NCBI RefSeq assembly: GCF_001897285.1
Contig: NZ_MKSM01000090.1
Span: forward strand, 1-43,054
Source of the DNA: Nitrobacter sp. 62-23
GTDB lineage: Bacteria; Pseudomonadota; Alphaproteobacteria; Rhizobiales; Xanthobacteraceae
DNA: 43,054 nt
Direction: 5' to 3'
The translations under genes and the position numbers were made by a program. Positions 7,794 through 16,157 of the stretch are shown here, one piece after another. Positions within the stretch are counted from its first letter, which is position 1. The number at the start of each line of letters is the position of its first letter. The notes under the pieces were generated by a model. It was given only the letters and a program-made list of their open reading frames with translations. It was not told the DNA's origin and ran no database searches.

Positions 7794-9122
7794 ATGAAGA
7801 TTGTTGTGGTCGGTGGTGGTGCTGCGGGTTTAGGAGCTGCGGGCGCGGCGTTAGGTGTCGATCCTTCTGCCGAGATGGTTGTTTACACCCAGTTCGAAGA
7901 CGTTGCCTACAGTCCTTGCGGTATTCCCTTCGTCCACGGGAAGGAAATCGAGTCCTTCGATCGGCTGTTTCTCGCCACGAAGGAGCAGTATCAGAAGCAG
8001 GGCATCGATGTGCACTATACGACCACGGTCGAGAGCATCGACGTCAAGCGCCATGTGATCAAGGTCGCTGGCGAAGGCGAGGTTCGATACGACAAGCTCG
8101 TTCTCGCCACCGGCTGGAATTACCGCGATCCCAATCTTCCCGGCGGCGATCTCAAGGGCATCTACCGGGTCAAGAACATCCAGCGCGCCAGGGAGTGGGA
8201 CTCGTTCCTCGACACGGTCAAGTCGGCCGTCGTGGTCGAATGCGGCCTGATCGCGGTCGAGATGGTAACTGCCCTGGTCCACCGCGGCATCAAGGTGACG
8301 GTGGTTGATCCCGGCCCCTGGCCGATGGCTGAAGTGGTGGACCCCGACATAGTCGATCCGGTTCGCGCCGGCTGGGCGGAAGCAGGCGTGACCACGCTCT
8401 GGGGTGAGCAGGTGACCGCCTTCGGCGGCGATGGCACCCTTTCCTATGTCGAGACCACGGCAGGCCGCGTCGAGGCCCAACTCGCGATCATCGGCACCCG
8501 CAAGGTGCCCAATAGCGACCTGGCCCGGGCCGCCGGAATCGCGCTGGGCGGCACCGGTGGCATCGTCGTCGATGCCCGGATGCAGACCTCCGCGTCGGAC
8601 GTCTTCGCGGCGGGCGACTGCACCGAGATTCCCCACGGCGTTTCCGGCGTGCCTCTGCAAGGCCTCTCCGGCAGCCATGCTTATGCGCAGGGCAAGACCG
8701 CCGGCATCAATGCCGCCGGCGGCGTTCGCGAATACGATCCGGTCTATGTGCCCTGGGCGATGCTCGCCGGCGAATGGATGATCGGCGGCGTCTCGTTTGG
8801 CGAGACGACGGCGAGCGCGGTGGGCATGAACTATGTCAGCGGCGTCGCGAAGGGGATCACCCGGGCGCGCTACTATCCGGGCGTGAAACCCATCACGGTG
8901 AAGCTGCTCGCAGATCCGGGCACGCGCTGTCTGATCGGCGCGCAGATCGTGGGCGGCGAAGGTGTGAAGGAGCGTGCCGACTTCCTGGCGGTCGCCGTAC
9001 GCGCGGGCATCACCATCGACGATCTCGCGACGATGGAGAACGTCTATTCGCCGGCGATCGGTGCGCTCAATGAGCCGATCCAGATGGCCGCACTCGCCGT
9101 CCAGCAGAATATGCGGAGGTAA
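7794..9122 (+). CDS. FAD-dependent disulfide-reductase-like protein (CoA-disulfide reductase family)
   Basis: A 442-residue flavoprotein of the CoA-disulfide reductase/NADH oxidase/peroxide reductase group. The FAD dinucleotide fold is at the N-terminus (VVVGGGAAGLGAAG). A single redox cysteine, Cys42 in YSPCGIPF, matches the CoADR type rather than the two-cysteine CxxxxC of glutathione reductase or 2-ketopropyl-CoM oxidoreductase. The second FAD motif is VFAAGDC and a C-terminal dimerisation domain follows. The NAD(P)H motif is unusual: at residues 149-154 ECGLIA replaces the expected GxGxxG. First gene of an operon with a small basic protein (2-base gap) and NitB. A role in reducing a low-molecular-weight disulfide, perhaps that of the sulfonated thiol made nearby, is inference. 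Confidence 0.9.
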   Translation: MKIVVVGGGAAGLGAAGAALGVDPSAEMVVYTQFEDVAYSPCGIPFVHGKEIESFDRLFLATKEQYQKQGIDVHYTTTVESIDVKRHVIKVAGEGEVRYDKLVLATGWNYRDPNLPGGDLKGIYRVKNIQRAREWDSFLDTVKSAVVVECGLIAVEMVTALVHRGIKVTVVDPGPWPMAEVVDPDIVDPVRAGWAEAGVTTLWGEQVTAFGGDGTLSYVETTAGRVEAQLAIIGTRKVPNSDLARAAGIALGGTGGIVVDARMQTSASDVFAAGDCTEIPHGVSGVPLQGLSGSHAYAQGKTAGINAAGGVREYDPVYVPWAMLAGEWMIGGVSFGETTASAVGMNYVSGVAKGITRARYYPGVKPITVKLLADPGTRCLIGAQIVGGEGVKERADFLAVAVRAGITIDDLATMENVYSPAIGALNEPIQMAALAVQQNMRR

Positions 9123-9124
9123 GC

Positions 9125-9424
9125 ATGTCATTCTCGCAGTGGCTGCGCACCAATTCGCAGCAATATCTTCTTGCCGATGCCCAGCAGCGCATCGGCCGGA
9201 AAAACGGCGTCACTGTCTACGGCAAGCCGCGCTCCCTGAAGGACCGCTTCTGGCGCTACATTTTCGTGCCGACATACAAGATTCTGCCGGACGGGCTGCG
9301 CCGGAGTCTGATCCACGCGATGCCGGGGAGCCATCGCCAGGCCTGGCCCAAGCAGAGCGCGCGCCCCCGTCCGCCTCATCCGTTCGTGCGGAGCAACGGG
9401 CAGGACCGATCGCCCAAGAAATGA
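9125..9424 (+). CDS. Small basic protein of unknown function
   Basis: A 99-residue protein, rich in Arg and Lys, with an aromatic central segment (DRFWRYIFVPTYKILP) and a disordered Pro/Arg-rich tail. No family recognised, no signal peptide or clear membrane helix. It starts 2 bases after the flavoprotein stop with a Shine-Dalgarno (GGAGG) in the upstream gene's end, so it is co-translated with it, and lies between the flavoprotein and NitB. This placement suggests a partner or accessory subunit of one of them. Coding status is supported by the tight spacing and RBS. Confidence 0.75.
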   Translation: MSFSQWLRTNSQQYLLADAQQRIGRKNGVTVYGKPRSLKDRFWRYIFVPTYKILPDGLRRSLIHAMPGSHRQAWPKQSARPRPPHPFVRSNGQDRSPKK

Positions 9425-9480
9425 ACCCCTGAACTGCCACCCTCGGGCGATGCCCCGACGATTCTTGTAAGGAGAGACCA

Positions 9481-9969
9481 ATGCCGAAGACAGTGAAGAT
9501 CCCTGCTGCGAAGGAAGGCGATATCCTCTTCAACGTGGAGGAGAAGGTATTTCCGGACGTCAAGGCCAACGAGGGCGACAAGGCCTTGATCCTCATGCAC
9601 ACCGTCCCGTTCGAGGGCTCGGTGGGCTTCGTGAACATGCTGACGGCAACGCGCCTGCGCCGCAAGGGTTTCGAGCTGTCGTTCGTGCTCTACGGCCCGG
9701 GTGTGCTAATGGCCGCGGCGACGCGCGGTTATCCGGCCGTGGGCGCCGAGGCTTTCCCTGGCAATCTCCAATATAATCGCCAGATCAAGACACTGATCGA
9801 CGAAGGCGCAAAGGTCTATGCCTGCCGCTTCGCGATGGGCGCACTGTACGGCATGCGCGAGGACGACCTGATCCCGGGTGTCATCCCGATCAACCCGCTC
9901 GACGTCCTCGACATCAACATTCAGGCATGGCGCGACCGCGCTCTGATCTTCTCGACCTGGACGGTCTGA
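9481..9969 (+). CDS. nitB: NitB-type protein (MSMEG_0572/Sll0783 family)
   Basis: A 162-residue protein that I recognise as the MSMEG_0572/Sll0783 family, described as a nitrogen-starvation response protein and known as NitB in Nit1C clusters. The sequence has a DsrE-like alpha/beta look: KALILMHTVPFEG, then FELSFVLYGPGVLMAAATRG and a cysteine in VYACRFAMGALYGM. Its function is unknown; it accompanies the nitrilase/radical-SAM set in many bacteria. Here it sits 15 kb from the nitrilase operon, behind the flavoprotein, rather than at the head of nitCDEF. A strong terminator follows at 9988-10023. Shine-Dalgarno AAGGAGAG lies just upstream of the ATG. Confidence 0.92.
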   Translation: MPKTVKIPAAKEGDILFNVEEKVFPDVKANEGDKALILMHTVPFEGSVGFVNMLTATRLRRKGFELSFVLYGPGVLMAAATRGYPAVGAEAFPGNLQYNRQIKTLIDEGAKVYACRFAMGALYGMREDDLIPGVIPINPLDVLDINIQAWRDRALIFSTWTV

Positions 9970-9987
9970 GTTCAGCCCCCTGCCTGC

Positions 9988-10023
9988 AAAAAGCAGCAAG
10001 CCCGCCCAGGCTTGCTGCTTTTT
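9988..10023 (+). terminator. Rho-independent terminator after nitB
   Basis: AAAAAGCAGCAAGCC (9988-10002) pairs perfectly with GGCTTGCTGCTTTTT (10009-10023) around a 6-base loop, followed by a T-rich run. The A/T flanks make it usable on both strands. It closes the flavoprotein-small protein-nitB operon, so the DUF1116 gene needs its own promoter or read-through. Confidence 0.9.
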
Positions 10024-10108
10024 CTTTGTCGCGGGTGCGTTATCCTCTGCTGAAGATCTCGCGTTTTTCGTATCGGTATCCTCCCCCCGTGCATAAGACG
10101 ATCGAACG

Positions 10109-11524
10109 ATGAACCGCCACGACCAAGGCCCAGAGGCTCGCTTGCCCGGTGAGGTTCGCGTTATCAATATCGGCTTACCCATTTTCGCGGATGTGCTGCG
10201 CGATCAGGGCACGCCGGTCGTGGATGTCGACTGGCGCATTCCTGGCGGCGGCGACAGCAAATTGGTCGCCGCGCTTGCGCGGCTGCTCGGACCCAAAGCG
10301 GCCCGGATCGACGCGGCGAATACCCAGGTGCTCGGCCATCTGCGCGCCAGCCCTATCGTCAGGACCATCGAGCGTGCGGGCGCGGTGATCGCGGGACTTG
10401 GCGAGCGGACCCTCCTGCATTGCGGTCCAGCGATCACCTGGGACGACATGATCGATCCGCTGCGTCGGTCGGCGACCGCCGCGATCGTCGCCGAAGGCTG
10501 GGCCGATACCGTCGCGGCCGCGGCGGAACTCGCGCAGGCTGGCGAGATCGCATTGAAGCCCGCCAATGATCACCAGACCGTGGTTCCGATGGCCACCGTG
10601 ATCGGTCCGTCCGCACCAGTCTATGTCGTGGAAAACGCGCACGGCGGCACAACCGCCTTCTCGAGCATTAATCAGGGCGCCGGCGATGCCCCCTGGTTCG
10701 GGGTCAACAGCGATGCCGCCATCCAGCGGCTGAAGCTTGTGCGTGACGTGGTTGGACCGGTGCTGGCGGAGGCGCTGAGGCGCCGCGGCGGTATAGAGAT
10801 CCTCGACCTCGCCGCACAGGGGGTCGCCATGGCAGACGACGTCCACATGCGCGTCCAGGCCACTACCAACCTTCTGCTGCGCGACCTGTTGCCTGCCCTG
10901 CTCAGATCGGCCCATCCGCTGACTGCGCTCGCCGCAGATTTCCTCGCCAGTAATCCGCTCACGACGCTGAACATGGCGATGGCGGCTGCGAAGGCGTTGG
11001 CTGATGCGGCCGCGAAGGTCGATGGCGCCAGCCTCGTGACGACCATGGCGCGCAACGGGTCGTCGTTCGGGATACGGCTGGGCAATCGTCCCTGGGTCGT
11101 GACGGACGCCCCCCCGGTCCGGAGCGCGCTGTTCCGACCCGGCTTCGGCCCGGAATGCGCGGCTCCCGACATCGGGGACAGCGCGGTTCTCGAGCTTATC
11201 GGGCTTGGAGCCGCGGTCGCGGGAAACACGCCGGCCGTGGCGGCCTTCCTAGGCGGATCCGCCGATGCGCTCGCACTGACCCAGGCCATGGAGACAATCA
11301 GCGCGGGCGAGAGCGACCGTTTTCGGATGCCCTATCTGTCGAACAAAGGGTCGCCCGTGGGTCTCGATGTCCGGCGGATCGCCGAGCTGTCGATCACGCC
11401 GGGGATCAGCACCGGGATCGTGCATGCGACAGATGGCCTCGGCCAGATCGGCGCGGGCATCGCCCGCGCGCCGCTCGCTTGCTTCGTGCAAGCGGCACTT
11501 GAGCTTGACGAGAGGATCGTCTGA
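10109..11524 (+). CDS. DUF1116 protein, AllG/YlbE-like (oxamate carbamoyltransferase-type subunit)
   Basis: A 471-residue DUF1116 protein related to E. coli YlbE (AllG). Its N-terminus reads VRVINIGLPIFADVLRDQG, the INIGL-type nucleotide-binding start shared by YlbE proteins, and it contains long Ala/Gly-rich stretches and RFRMPYLSNKGSPVGLDVRR. In E. coli FdrA, YlbE and YlbF together form oxamate carbamoyltransferase (AllFGH), which splits oxalurate to oxamate and carbamoyl phosphate. Here the DUF2877 gene follows immediately and FdrA lies on the opposite strand 1.3 kb beyond, so the three-subunit enzyme is complete, but no allantoin genes or carbamate kinase are present. The substrate may differ. 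The Shine-Dalgarno before the ATG is weak. Confidence 0.88.
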   Translation: MNRHDQGPEARLPGEVRVINIGLPIFADVLRDQGTPVVDVDWRIPGGGDSKLVAALARLLGPKAARIDAANTQVLGHLRASPIVRTIERAGAVIAGLGERTLLHCGPAITWDDMIDPLRRSATAAIVAEGWADTVAAAAELAQAGEIALKPANDHQTVVPMATVIGPSAPVYVVENAHGGTTAFSSINQGAGDAPWFGVNSDAAIQRLKLVRDVVGPVLAEALRRRGGIEILDLAAQGVAMADDVHMRVQATTNLLLRDLLPALLRSAHPLTALAADFLASNPLTTLNMAMAAAKALADAAAKVDGASLVTTMARNGSSFGIRLGNRPWVVTDAPPVRSALFRPGFGPECAAPDIGDSAVLELIGLGAAVAGNTPAVAAFLGGSADALALTQAMETISAGESDRFRMPYLSNKGSPVGLDVRRIAELSITPGISTGIVHATDGLGQIGAGIARAPLACFVQAALELDERIV

Positions 11525-12343
11525 GTGCCGGATGCAGCACGTGCGGTCCATCAGGGCGAGGCGATCACCGAACTATGTGCCGAGGCAGCTCATAGCGATC
11601 GGTTGTCCGGGAAGATCGTGGGGCGTTTCACGGGCGGTTTTTACGCTAGGGTCGATGACAGCATCTTCGCCGTCGCGGGATCGCGGATCTGGCCGGGTCC
11701 GATCCACCTGGTCCTCGATCGCGATCCTCCGGCAGTTGCCGAGGGCGCAGACGTCCATCTGGATCCCCTTCGTCTCTCATTTCCTGGGGGGACGATCGAT
11801 CTCGCGCCGGCAATTCTCTACTTGCCGCGCGCGCCTTCGGCGAGCGATCTCGGCATCGCCGCCCCATGGATGGCATCATGGGCCGCTGCGAAGCACCGCC
11901 CCGATGATCTTGCCGCGGTCTGGAATGACACGCGAGCCGCGGTTGAAAATGGCGACTTGGAAAGCGCGGCGGCGGCCCTTGAGGGACGCGGGACCGGTCT
12001 AACGCCTTCGGGAGACGACGTGCTCGCGGGCCTCCTCCTGTTTTGCAGTTGGTCCGGACATTCGCTTGAGCGGCTCATCTCGATCGCAGCGCGCGCCCGG
12101 ACCACGGACCTCAGCCGAAACTTCCTGCGATGGGCCGCACGCGGGCAAAGCGTCGCGCCGGTCCATATGCTCTTCACGGACAGCAGCGATGCCCTCTGCC
12201 GACACGGCCCGCTACGCCGTGAAGCGTTCGAAGAGGCGGCGCACATTGTGCGCGGCATAGGCCACCGGTCTGGAGCCGCGCTGCTCGCAGGACTCGGGCT
12301 GGCGGCCACAACCTGGAAAGATCGGGGCCGCGACGCTCTATGA
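11525..12343 (+). CDS. DUF2877 protein, AllH/YlbF-like
   Basis: A 272-residue DUF2877 protein related to E. coli YlbF (AllH), the third component of oxamate carbamoyltransferase. The family motif is GRGTGLTPSGDDVLAGLLL at about residues 159-177. It starts with GTG directly after the DUF1116 stop, so the two are translationally coupled. It converges with the glycosyltransferase gene, overlapping it by 6 bases at 12338-12343. No catalytic assignment for the individual subunit is possible from sequence. Confidence 0.87.
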   Translation: MPDAARAVHQGEAITELCAEAAHSDRLSGKIVGRFTGGFYARVDDSIFAVAGSRIWPGPIHLVLDRDPPAVAEGADVHLDPLRLSFPGGTIDLAPAILYLPRAPSASDLGIAAPWMASWAAAKHRPDDLAAVWNDTRAAVENGDLESAAAALEGRGTGLTPSGDDVLAGLLLFCSWSGHSLERLISIAARARTTDLSRNFLRWAARGQSVAPVHMLFTDSSDALCRHGPLRREAFEEAAHIVRGIGHRSGAALLAGLGLAATTWKDRGRDAL

Positions 12344-13606
12344 ATGCGTGTCGCCGCCCCCGGAGTGCGTGACCTTTAAGGCGGAAAGGCTGACCCGGTC
12401 GGGCGCGCCCATCTCGCCCCAGATCCGCTCATAGTGCGCGATATGCTGGCGCGCGGTCCGATCCCAACCATAGTTGCCGACGAGCGCCGTGCCTTCCGCG
12501 GCGAGCCTCTGGCGTGTCTGCGGCTCGTCCATGAGCCGTGCCATGCCGAGGGCAAGCGACGCACTATCGCCTGCGCCTGTGAGGATGGCGTTCTCGCCAT
12601 CGTCCAGAAACTCCCGAAAGACGTCGATGTCGGACGCCACCACAGGGAGGCCGGCACTGGCCGCCTCCATGATGACCAACCCCCACCCCTCGTTGATCGA
12701 GGGGAAGACGAAACCATTGGCGACCGCCAGCCATTCGACCAGCTCGGCCTGGGCAACGGTCCGGAGCAGCACGACATCGCGTCCGAGCTCGAGCCCCAGT
12801 CCGGGCAAGGAAGCGAGCACCTCTTCGCTATAGGCCGAATAATCCTGGAAGCTGTGGCCTCCGATGATGGCCAGCACCGGCGAGACGGCGCGCTGCGCCT
12901 TGATCTGGGAAAGCGCCTCGACCAGGAATCGGCTTCCCTTGCGCGGCTCGATCCCGCCGATCGTGAGAAAGAGGAAGCGGTCTTCGGCGCCGACCCTGCG
13001 TCGGAGCTCCTTGCGGCGGGCATCGTCGAGCTCGCAGCGGAAATTTTCGGGCCAGACCCCGTTCGTGACGATGCTGGCATCCACGCCATATTCGGCACGC
13101 AGGCGATCCTGCCAGACCTTGCTCACCACCAGGACGTCGTCCGGCTCGAGGATAGCCTGGCGCTGGCATTCGATGAGCGCCTCGGTGGTGAAATCGTCGA
13201 CATGATGCACCGTGCGCATCAACCGAAAGGGAGCGCCCGCGTCACGGATCCGGGCTGCCGCGCGCGCCGAAATGCAATCCTGACTGTGCACGATATCGAA
13301 ACGGTCGCGCAGGGGCTCCAACCCCTTGATCAGCGTGTCGATCCAGCTGAAGACGCGCGCCTCGAGCGTGTCCTTCACCTCGGGCGGTCGAATATATTCG
13401 ACCGGAACGCTGACCTCGCGAAACAGTGAGCCCCGCTCCCCCATCGTGACCACCGTCACATCGATTCCCTGCGCCTGCAGCGCCTCGGCCAACTCCAGCG
13501 TATGCACGACACCGCCGCGCGGCTTGGTGGAATAGGTGGTGAGCGCAATGCGCGGGCCGCGCGCGGAGTGGGAGGAAGGCAGAGAAGACATTGCGGGTTG
13601 GTCCAT
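12338..13606 (-). CDS. GT4-type glycosyltransferase, MSMEG_0565-like
   Basis: A 422-residue GT-B fold, family-4-type glycosyltransferase. The N-terminal domain starts with RIALTTYSTKPRGGVVHTLE, and the C-terminal domain holds GIEPRKGSRFLVEAL and the EX7E donor-site motif in EGWGLVIMEAASAGLPVVAS. The wording matches the MSMEG_0565 family found in Nit1C clusters of mycobacteria, so its presence here fits. I placed the start at ATG 13606, 13 bases after the FdrA stop, because the longest open frame would overlap fdrA by 68 bases. Cytoplasmic; sugar donor and acceptor unknown. It suggests that the pathway product is glycosylated, which is inference. Confidence 0.88.
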   Translation of the reverse strand: MDQPAMSSLPSSHSARGPRIALTTYSTKPRGGVVHTLELAEALQAQGIDVTVVTMGERGSLFREVSVPVEYIRPPEVKDTLEARVFSWIDTLIKGLEPLRDRFDIVHSQDCISARAAARIRDAGAPFRLMRTVHHVDDFTTEALIECQRQAILEPDDVLVVSKVWQDRLRAEYGVDASIVTNGVWPENFRCELDDARRKELRRRVGAEDRFLFLTIGGIEPRKGSRFLVEALSQIKAQRAVSPVLAIIGGHSFQDYSAYSEEVLASLPGLGLELGRDVVLLRTVAQAELVEWLAVANGFVFPSINEGWGLVIMEAASAGLPVVASDIDVFREFLDDGENAILTGAGDSASLALGMARLMDEPQTRQRLAAEGTALVGNYGWDRTARQHIAHYERIWGEMGAPDRVSLSALKVTHSGGGDTHS

Positions 13607-13619
13607 TCGGATATCGGGA

Positions 13620-15164
13620 TCAGGAGTGTCGAGTTTCGGTCTTGCTCGCGATCGATGGCTTGCGAAGCGCGATCGCAAACGCGGCATATGCCGCGCGTGC
13701 GGTGGTGGGGGCCAGGATGCAGCCTGCGCCTTCGAGTTGATGGCGCTGCTTGTTCAGATCCTGCGGATCCGCCGCAGTACCGATGACACAGACGATAACA
13801 ACCGCGCCGGATTCAACGACCCTGGCCGCCGCAGGCGCCAACACATTGGCCGGATCAGGGTGAGAACCTTCACCGATGACGAGGTCCAGAAGAACGACTG
13901 CGACCGTGGGGTCTGCCGCCTGCTCCAACAGGAGTGCCGATCGCGCCGCGGCGTCGATCATCGGGTGCGGCCTGCCGCGCGTATGATCCTCATCGCCCAG
14001 ATCGAGCAGCAGATGCGCGTGACGTGCATTAGGATCGAGTGGTGGCGGTGCGGTGCGCGCAATCGGCGCGAGATGGCGGACCGCGATCGCTGCTGCCTCC
14101 TCGCAGAGAGTTCCACCGCTGAACAGGCCGACCACACGCGTCCGATCCGGCGACAGTCGCGTTGCAGCCGCTTCGATTTGGTCGACGAGATGGGCATCGA
14201 GCGTTATTTGCGGCGCATATCCGAGCAATCCCGCGACCGCGTATGCGCCCTGCTCAAGCGTGGAATAGACGTCCTTTCGCGCCATCAGGCGAACGTCGCC
14301 CGTGCCTAGTAGAACTGCCACGATCGGTTTGCTCGCGCCGTCGAGCAGCCTGGCCGCCGCCGCCGCGTCGGTCTGCTTCGATATGAGAATGATGGCGTGC
14401 GTCTTCTCGTCGGCCTCGAAGGCCTCGAGCGCCATCTGCGCGGAAAGACCGCCTATCTCGGCCGTGAGGTCGTGCGCGCCGACTCCGATCACCTGCGATA
14501 TTCCGATCCCCATGTGATCGAGGAGGCACATGACCGCCTGCGCACCCGTGCCGGAGGCGGCGATGATGCCGACCTGGCCGGATCGGACGCGGTTGGCGAA
14601 TCCGAACCCGATGCCACCGATCCAAGAGGTCCCGGCGCCAGGTCCCATGACGAACAGGCCGAGCGTCCGCGCACGCTGCTTGAGGGCGAGCTCGTCTGCC
14701 AGGTCGACGCCATCGCTGAACAGCATCACATGGAGCCCCTCGGAAAGCGCCTTCTGGGCTTCCAACGCGGCATAGGGTCCGGGCACCGAAATCATCGCGA
14801 TATTGGCGGTGCGATCCTCGCACAGCGCTGCCCGCAGATCTGCCGGAGGCGACTCCTGGACGCGGGTGGTATCAGCCCCAGCGGCGAACAGGCCGGCCTC
14901 GGCCAGCGCCAATGCGCGCTGTGCCGAAGCCTTATCCTCCGCCCGAACGGCGAGAACGAGATCATTCGCCTGCGCATTGATCTCGGTGTCCGCGAAACCC
15001 TCGGCGTGCAATTGTTGAAGATTGGCTGGGGTCGCCATGAAGGCCCCCGCCCACTCCACGCCGCTGGCCTCCAGCATCGCGCGGGTCGCGGCCATCTGAC
15101 GGACGCTGTCCTTGTAAGCGCCTCGGCGCACGGTGAGGAGAAGGGTCAAGGCTGCCGCCATCAT
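13620..15164 (-). CDS. FdrA-like protein (AllF; acyl-CoA-synthetase-like subunit)
   Basis: A 514-residue protein aligned by eye with E. coli FdrA (AllF). Shared segments include RRGAYKDSVRQM near the start, ATPANLQQLHAEGF, VMGPGAGTSWIGGIGFGFAN, GIIAASGTGAQAVM, DLTAEIGGLS and LLDLGDEDHTRGRPHPMID. The fold resembles succinyl-CoA synthetase alpha-type subunits. With DUF1116 and DUF2877 it makes oxamate carbamoyltransferase in E. coli. Here it is on the opposite strand from its partners and is followed by the glycosyltransferase 13 bases on. The start is uncertain: TTG 15170, or ATG 15164 or 15161; I used the first ATG. Its promoter region (15291-15331) carries a motif shared with the comA promoter. 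Confidence 0.88.
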   Translation of the reverse strand: MMAAALTLLLTVRRGAYKDSVRQMAATRAMLEASGVEWAGAFMATPANLQQLHAEGFADTEINAQANDLVLAVRAEDKASAQRALALAEAGLFAAGADTTRVQESPPADLRAALCEDRTANIAMISVPGPYAALEAQKALSEGLHVMLFSDGVDLADELALKQRARTLGLFVMGPGAGTSWIGGIGFGFANRVRSGQVGIIAASGTGAQAVMCLLDHMGIGISQVIGVGAHDLTAEIGGLSAQMALEAFEADEKTHAIILISKQTDAAAAARLLDGASKPIVAVLLGTGDVRLMARKDVYSTLEQGAYAVAGLLGYAPQITLDAHLVDQIEAAATRLSPDRTRVVGLFSGGTLCEEAAAIAVRHLAPIARTAPPPLDPNARHAHLLLDLGDEDHTRGRPHPMIDAAARSALLLEQAADPTVAVVLLDLVIGEGSHPDPANVLAPAAARVVESGAVVIVCVIGTAADPQDLNKQRHQLEGAGCILAPTTARAAYAAFAIALRKPSIASKTETRHS

Positions 15165-15290
15165 GGCCAACGGACAGAGATTGAGCTGGTATTCATGGCA
15201 ACGATGCGCCTCGCCTTTCCCGCCACTGGAAATCTCGCCGTCGGCTCTTCTGTTCCAGCGCTGCGCGCCCCCATGACACGGAGCGTATCT

Positions 15291-15331
15291 TATAGTGACT
15301 TAACTTTTCCTATGCGATATTAGGATGTCAA
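15291..15331 (-). promoter_or_regulatory. fdrA promoter region with element shared with comA
   Basis: Read on the minus strand: TTGACA (15331-15326), then TATCGCATAGG (15319-15309), then 11 bases, then CACTATA (15297-15291). The comA promoter has TTGACG, TGTCGTATGAGG, 11 bases and CACTATA in the same order. The same block also lies upstream of the divergent 15388 gene, so it may control both directions. Confidence 0.5.
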
Positions 15332-15387
15332 GTCAAACGTGGTTGCGGTCGTGCGGGATGGCCGGACCACCAAGGAGACTCCGCTTC

Positions 15388-16011
15388 ATGCACGGCGCGT
15401 CGTCGACCATAACCAGGCCTGTTAAAGACGAGTGGGCGGAGTGCGAGCGGGAATTGCACGCGACCGCGATGCCCGACGTGCAGCGTTACGAAAGCGATCT
15501 GAGAACGCTGCGCGCGGAGGTCGATCAATTGCAGGGTCTGGGGACGCTCGATCAACTCATCAGCGCCTGGCCGATCACCTTGGATGGCACCGCCGATCGG
15601 CGGATGAGGCTGATCCGGGGCGCAGCCTTCGCGCTCCGCGCCCGGGAGATCCAGGCGCTCGCGGACGCGCGTGCGACCGAAGACCGTATCGCCCGCGCCC
15701 GCGCCGCGGGTGAGACCTGGGTGGTGCTTCAGGAGACCGGAGATCCGAGCGCCCTCGAGGGCGCTGCGTTCAGCATCGCGACCATGCATCTCGCCAGCGG
15801 CCTGACGACGCTTTCGATGGCGCAACATGCGACCATGGCCATAGGCCTCGTCTATTCGCTCTCGGTCATTCGCCTCGAGACGAAGTCCGGCGTGCTGATC
15901 GATGCGACGCCGGGGCTCGAAGATTGGCTGGAGATAAAGGATCGCAGTGAGTTGGACGCCGCGACCGAACGGTGGCGTCGGAGCATCGAGGCCGGAGATT
16001 TCCAGCTTTGA
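15388..16011 (+). CDS. Protein of unknown function, island-associated
   Basis: A 207-residue protein I do not recognise. It is largely helical in appearance, with an Arg/Glu-rich region (ELHATAMPDVQRYESDLRT, possible short coiled coil around residues 15-50) and a more hydrophobic middle (SIATMHLASGLTTLSMAQHA). No signal peptide. ATG 15388 is preferred over ATG 15325 because AAGGAGA lies 8-9 bases upstream. It is divergent from fdrA and followed after 146 bases by the XRE-cupin regulator in the same direction. Confidence 0.7.
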   Translation: MHGASSTITRPVKDEWAECERELHATAMPDVQRYESDLRTLRAEVDQLQGLGTLDQLISAWPITLDGTADRRMRLIRGAAFALRAREIQALADARATEDRIARARAAGETWVVLQETGDPSALEGAAFSIATMHLASGLTTLSMAQHATMAIGLVYSLSVIRLETKSGVLIDATPGLEDWLEIKDRSELDAATERWRRSIEAGDFQL

Positions 16012-16157
16012 GCAGGCGACACGAGCGATTGCCGCGTCCGTCCGGCCTCTGCGGTAGCCCGGTGGCTGACGTTTCGCTGCACCGGCCCTTGCTTCACCGC
16101 GTTGAATGACGCACGTCTGCAACATTCACAGACCGTTGGATTGCCCTGGAGAGAATA

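Noticed and set aside
7794-9122. Flavoprotein as 2-ketopropyl-coenzyme M oxidoreductase/carboxylase
   Set aside because: That enzyme has a two-cysteine CxxxxC active site; this protein has one cysteine in YSPCGIPF, as in CoA-disulfide reductases.
7851-9131. A 426-codon open frame on the strand opposite the flavoprotein gene
   Set aside because: It is rich in His, Arg and Asp with no domain, as expected for the antisense of a GC-rich gene, while the plus strand encodes a clear flavoprotein.
12434-13429. A 331-codon plus-strand frame over the glycosyltransferase
   Set aside because: No recognisable motif; the minus strand has an EX7E glycosyltransferase with family similarity throughout.
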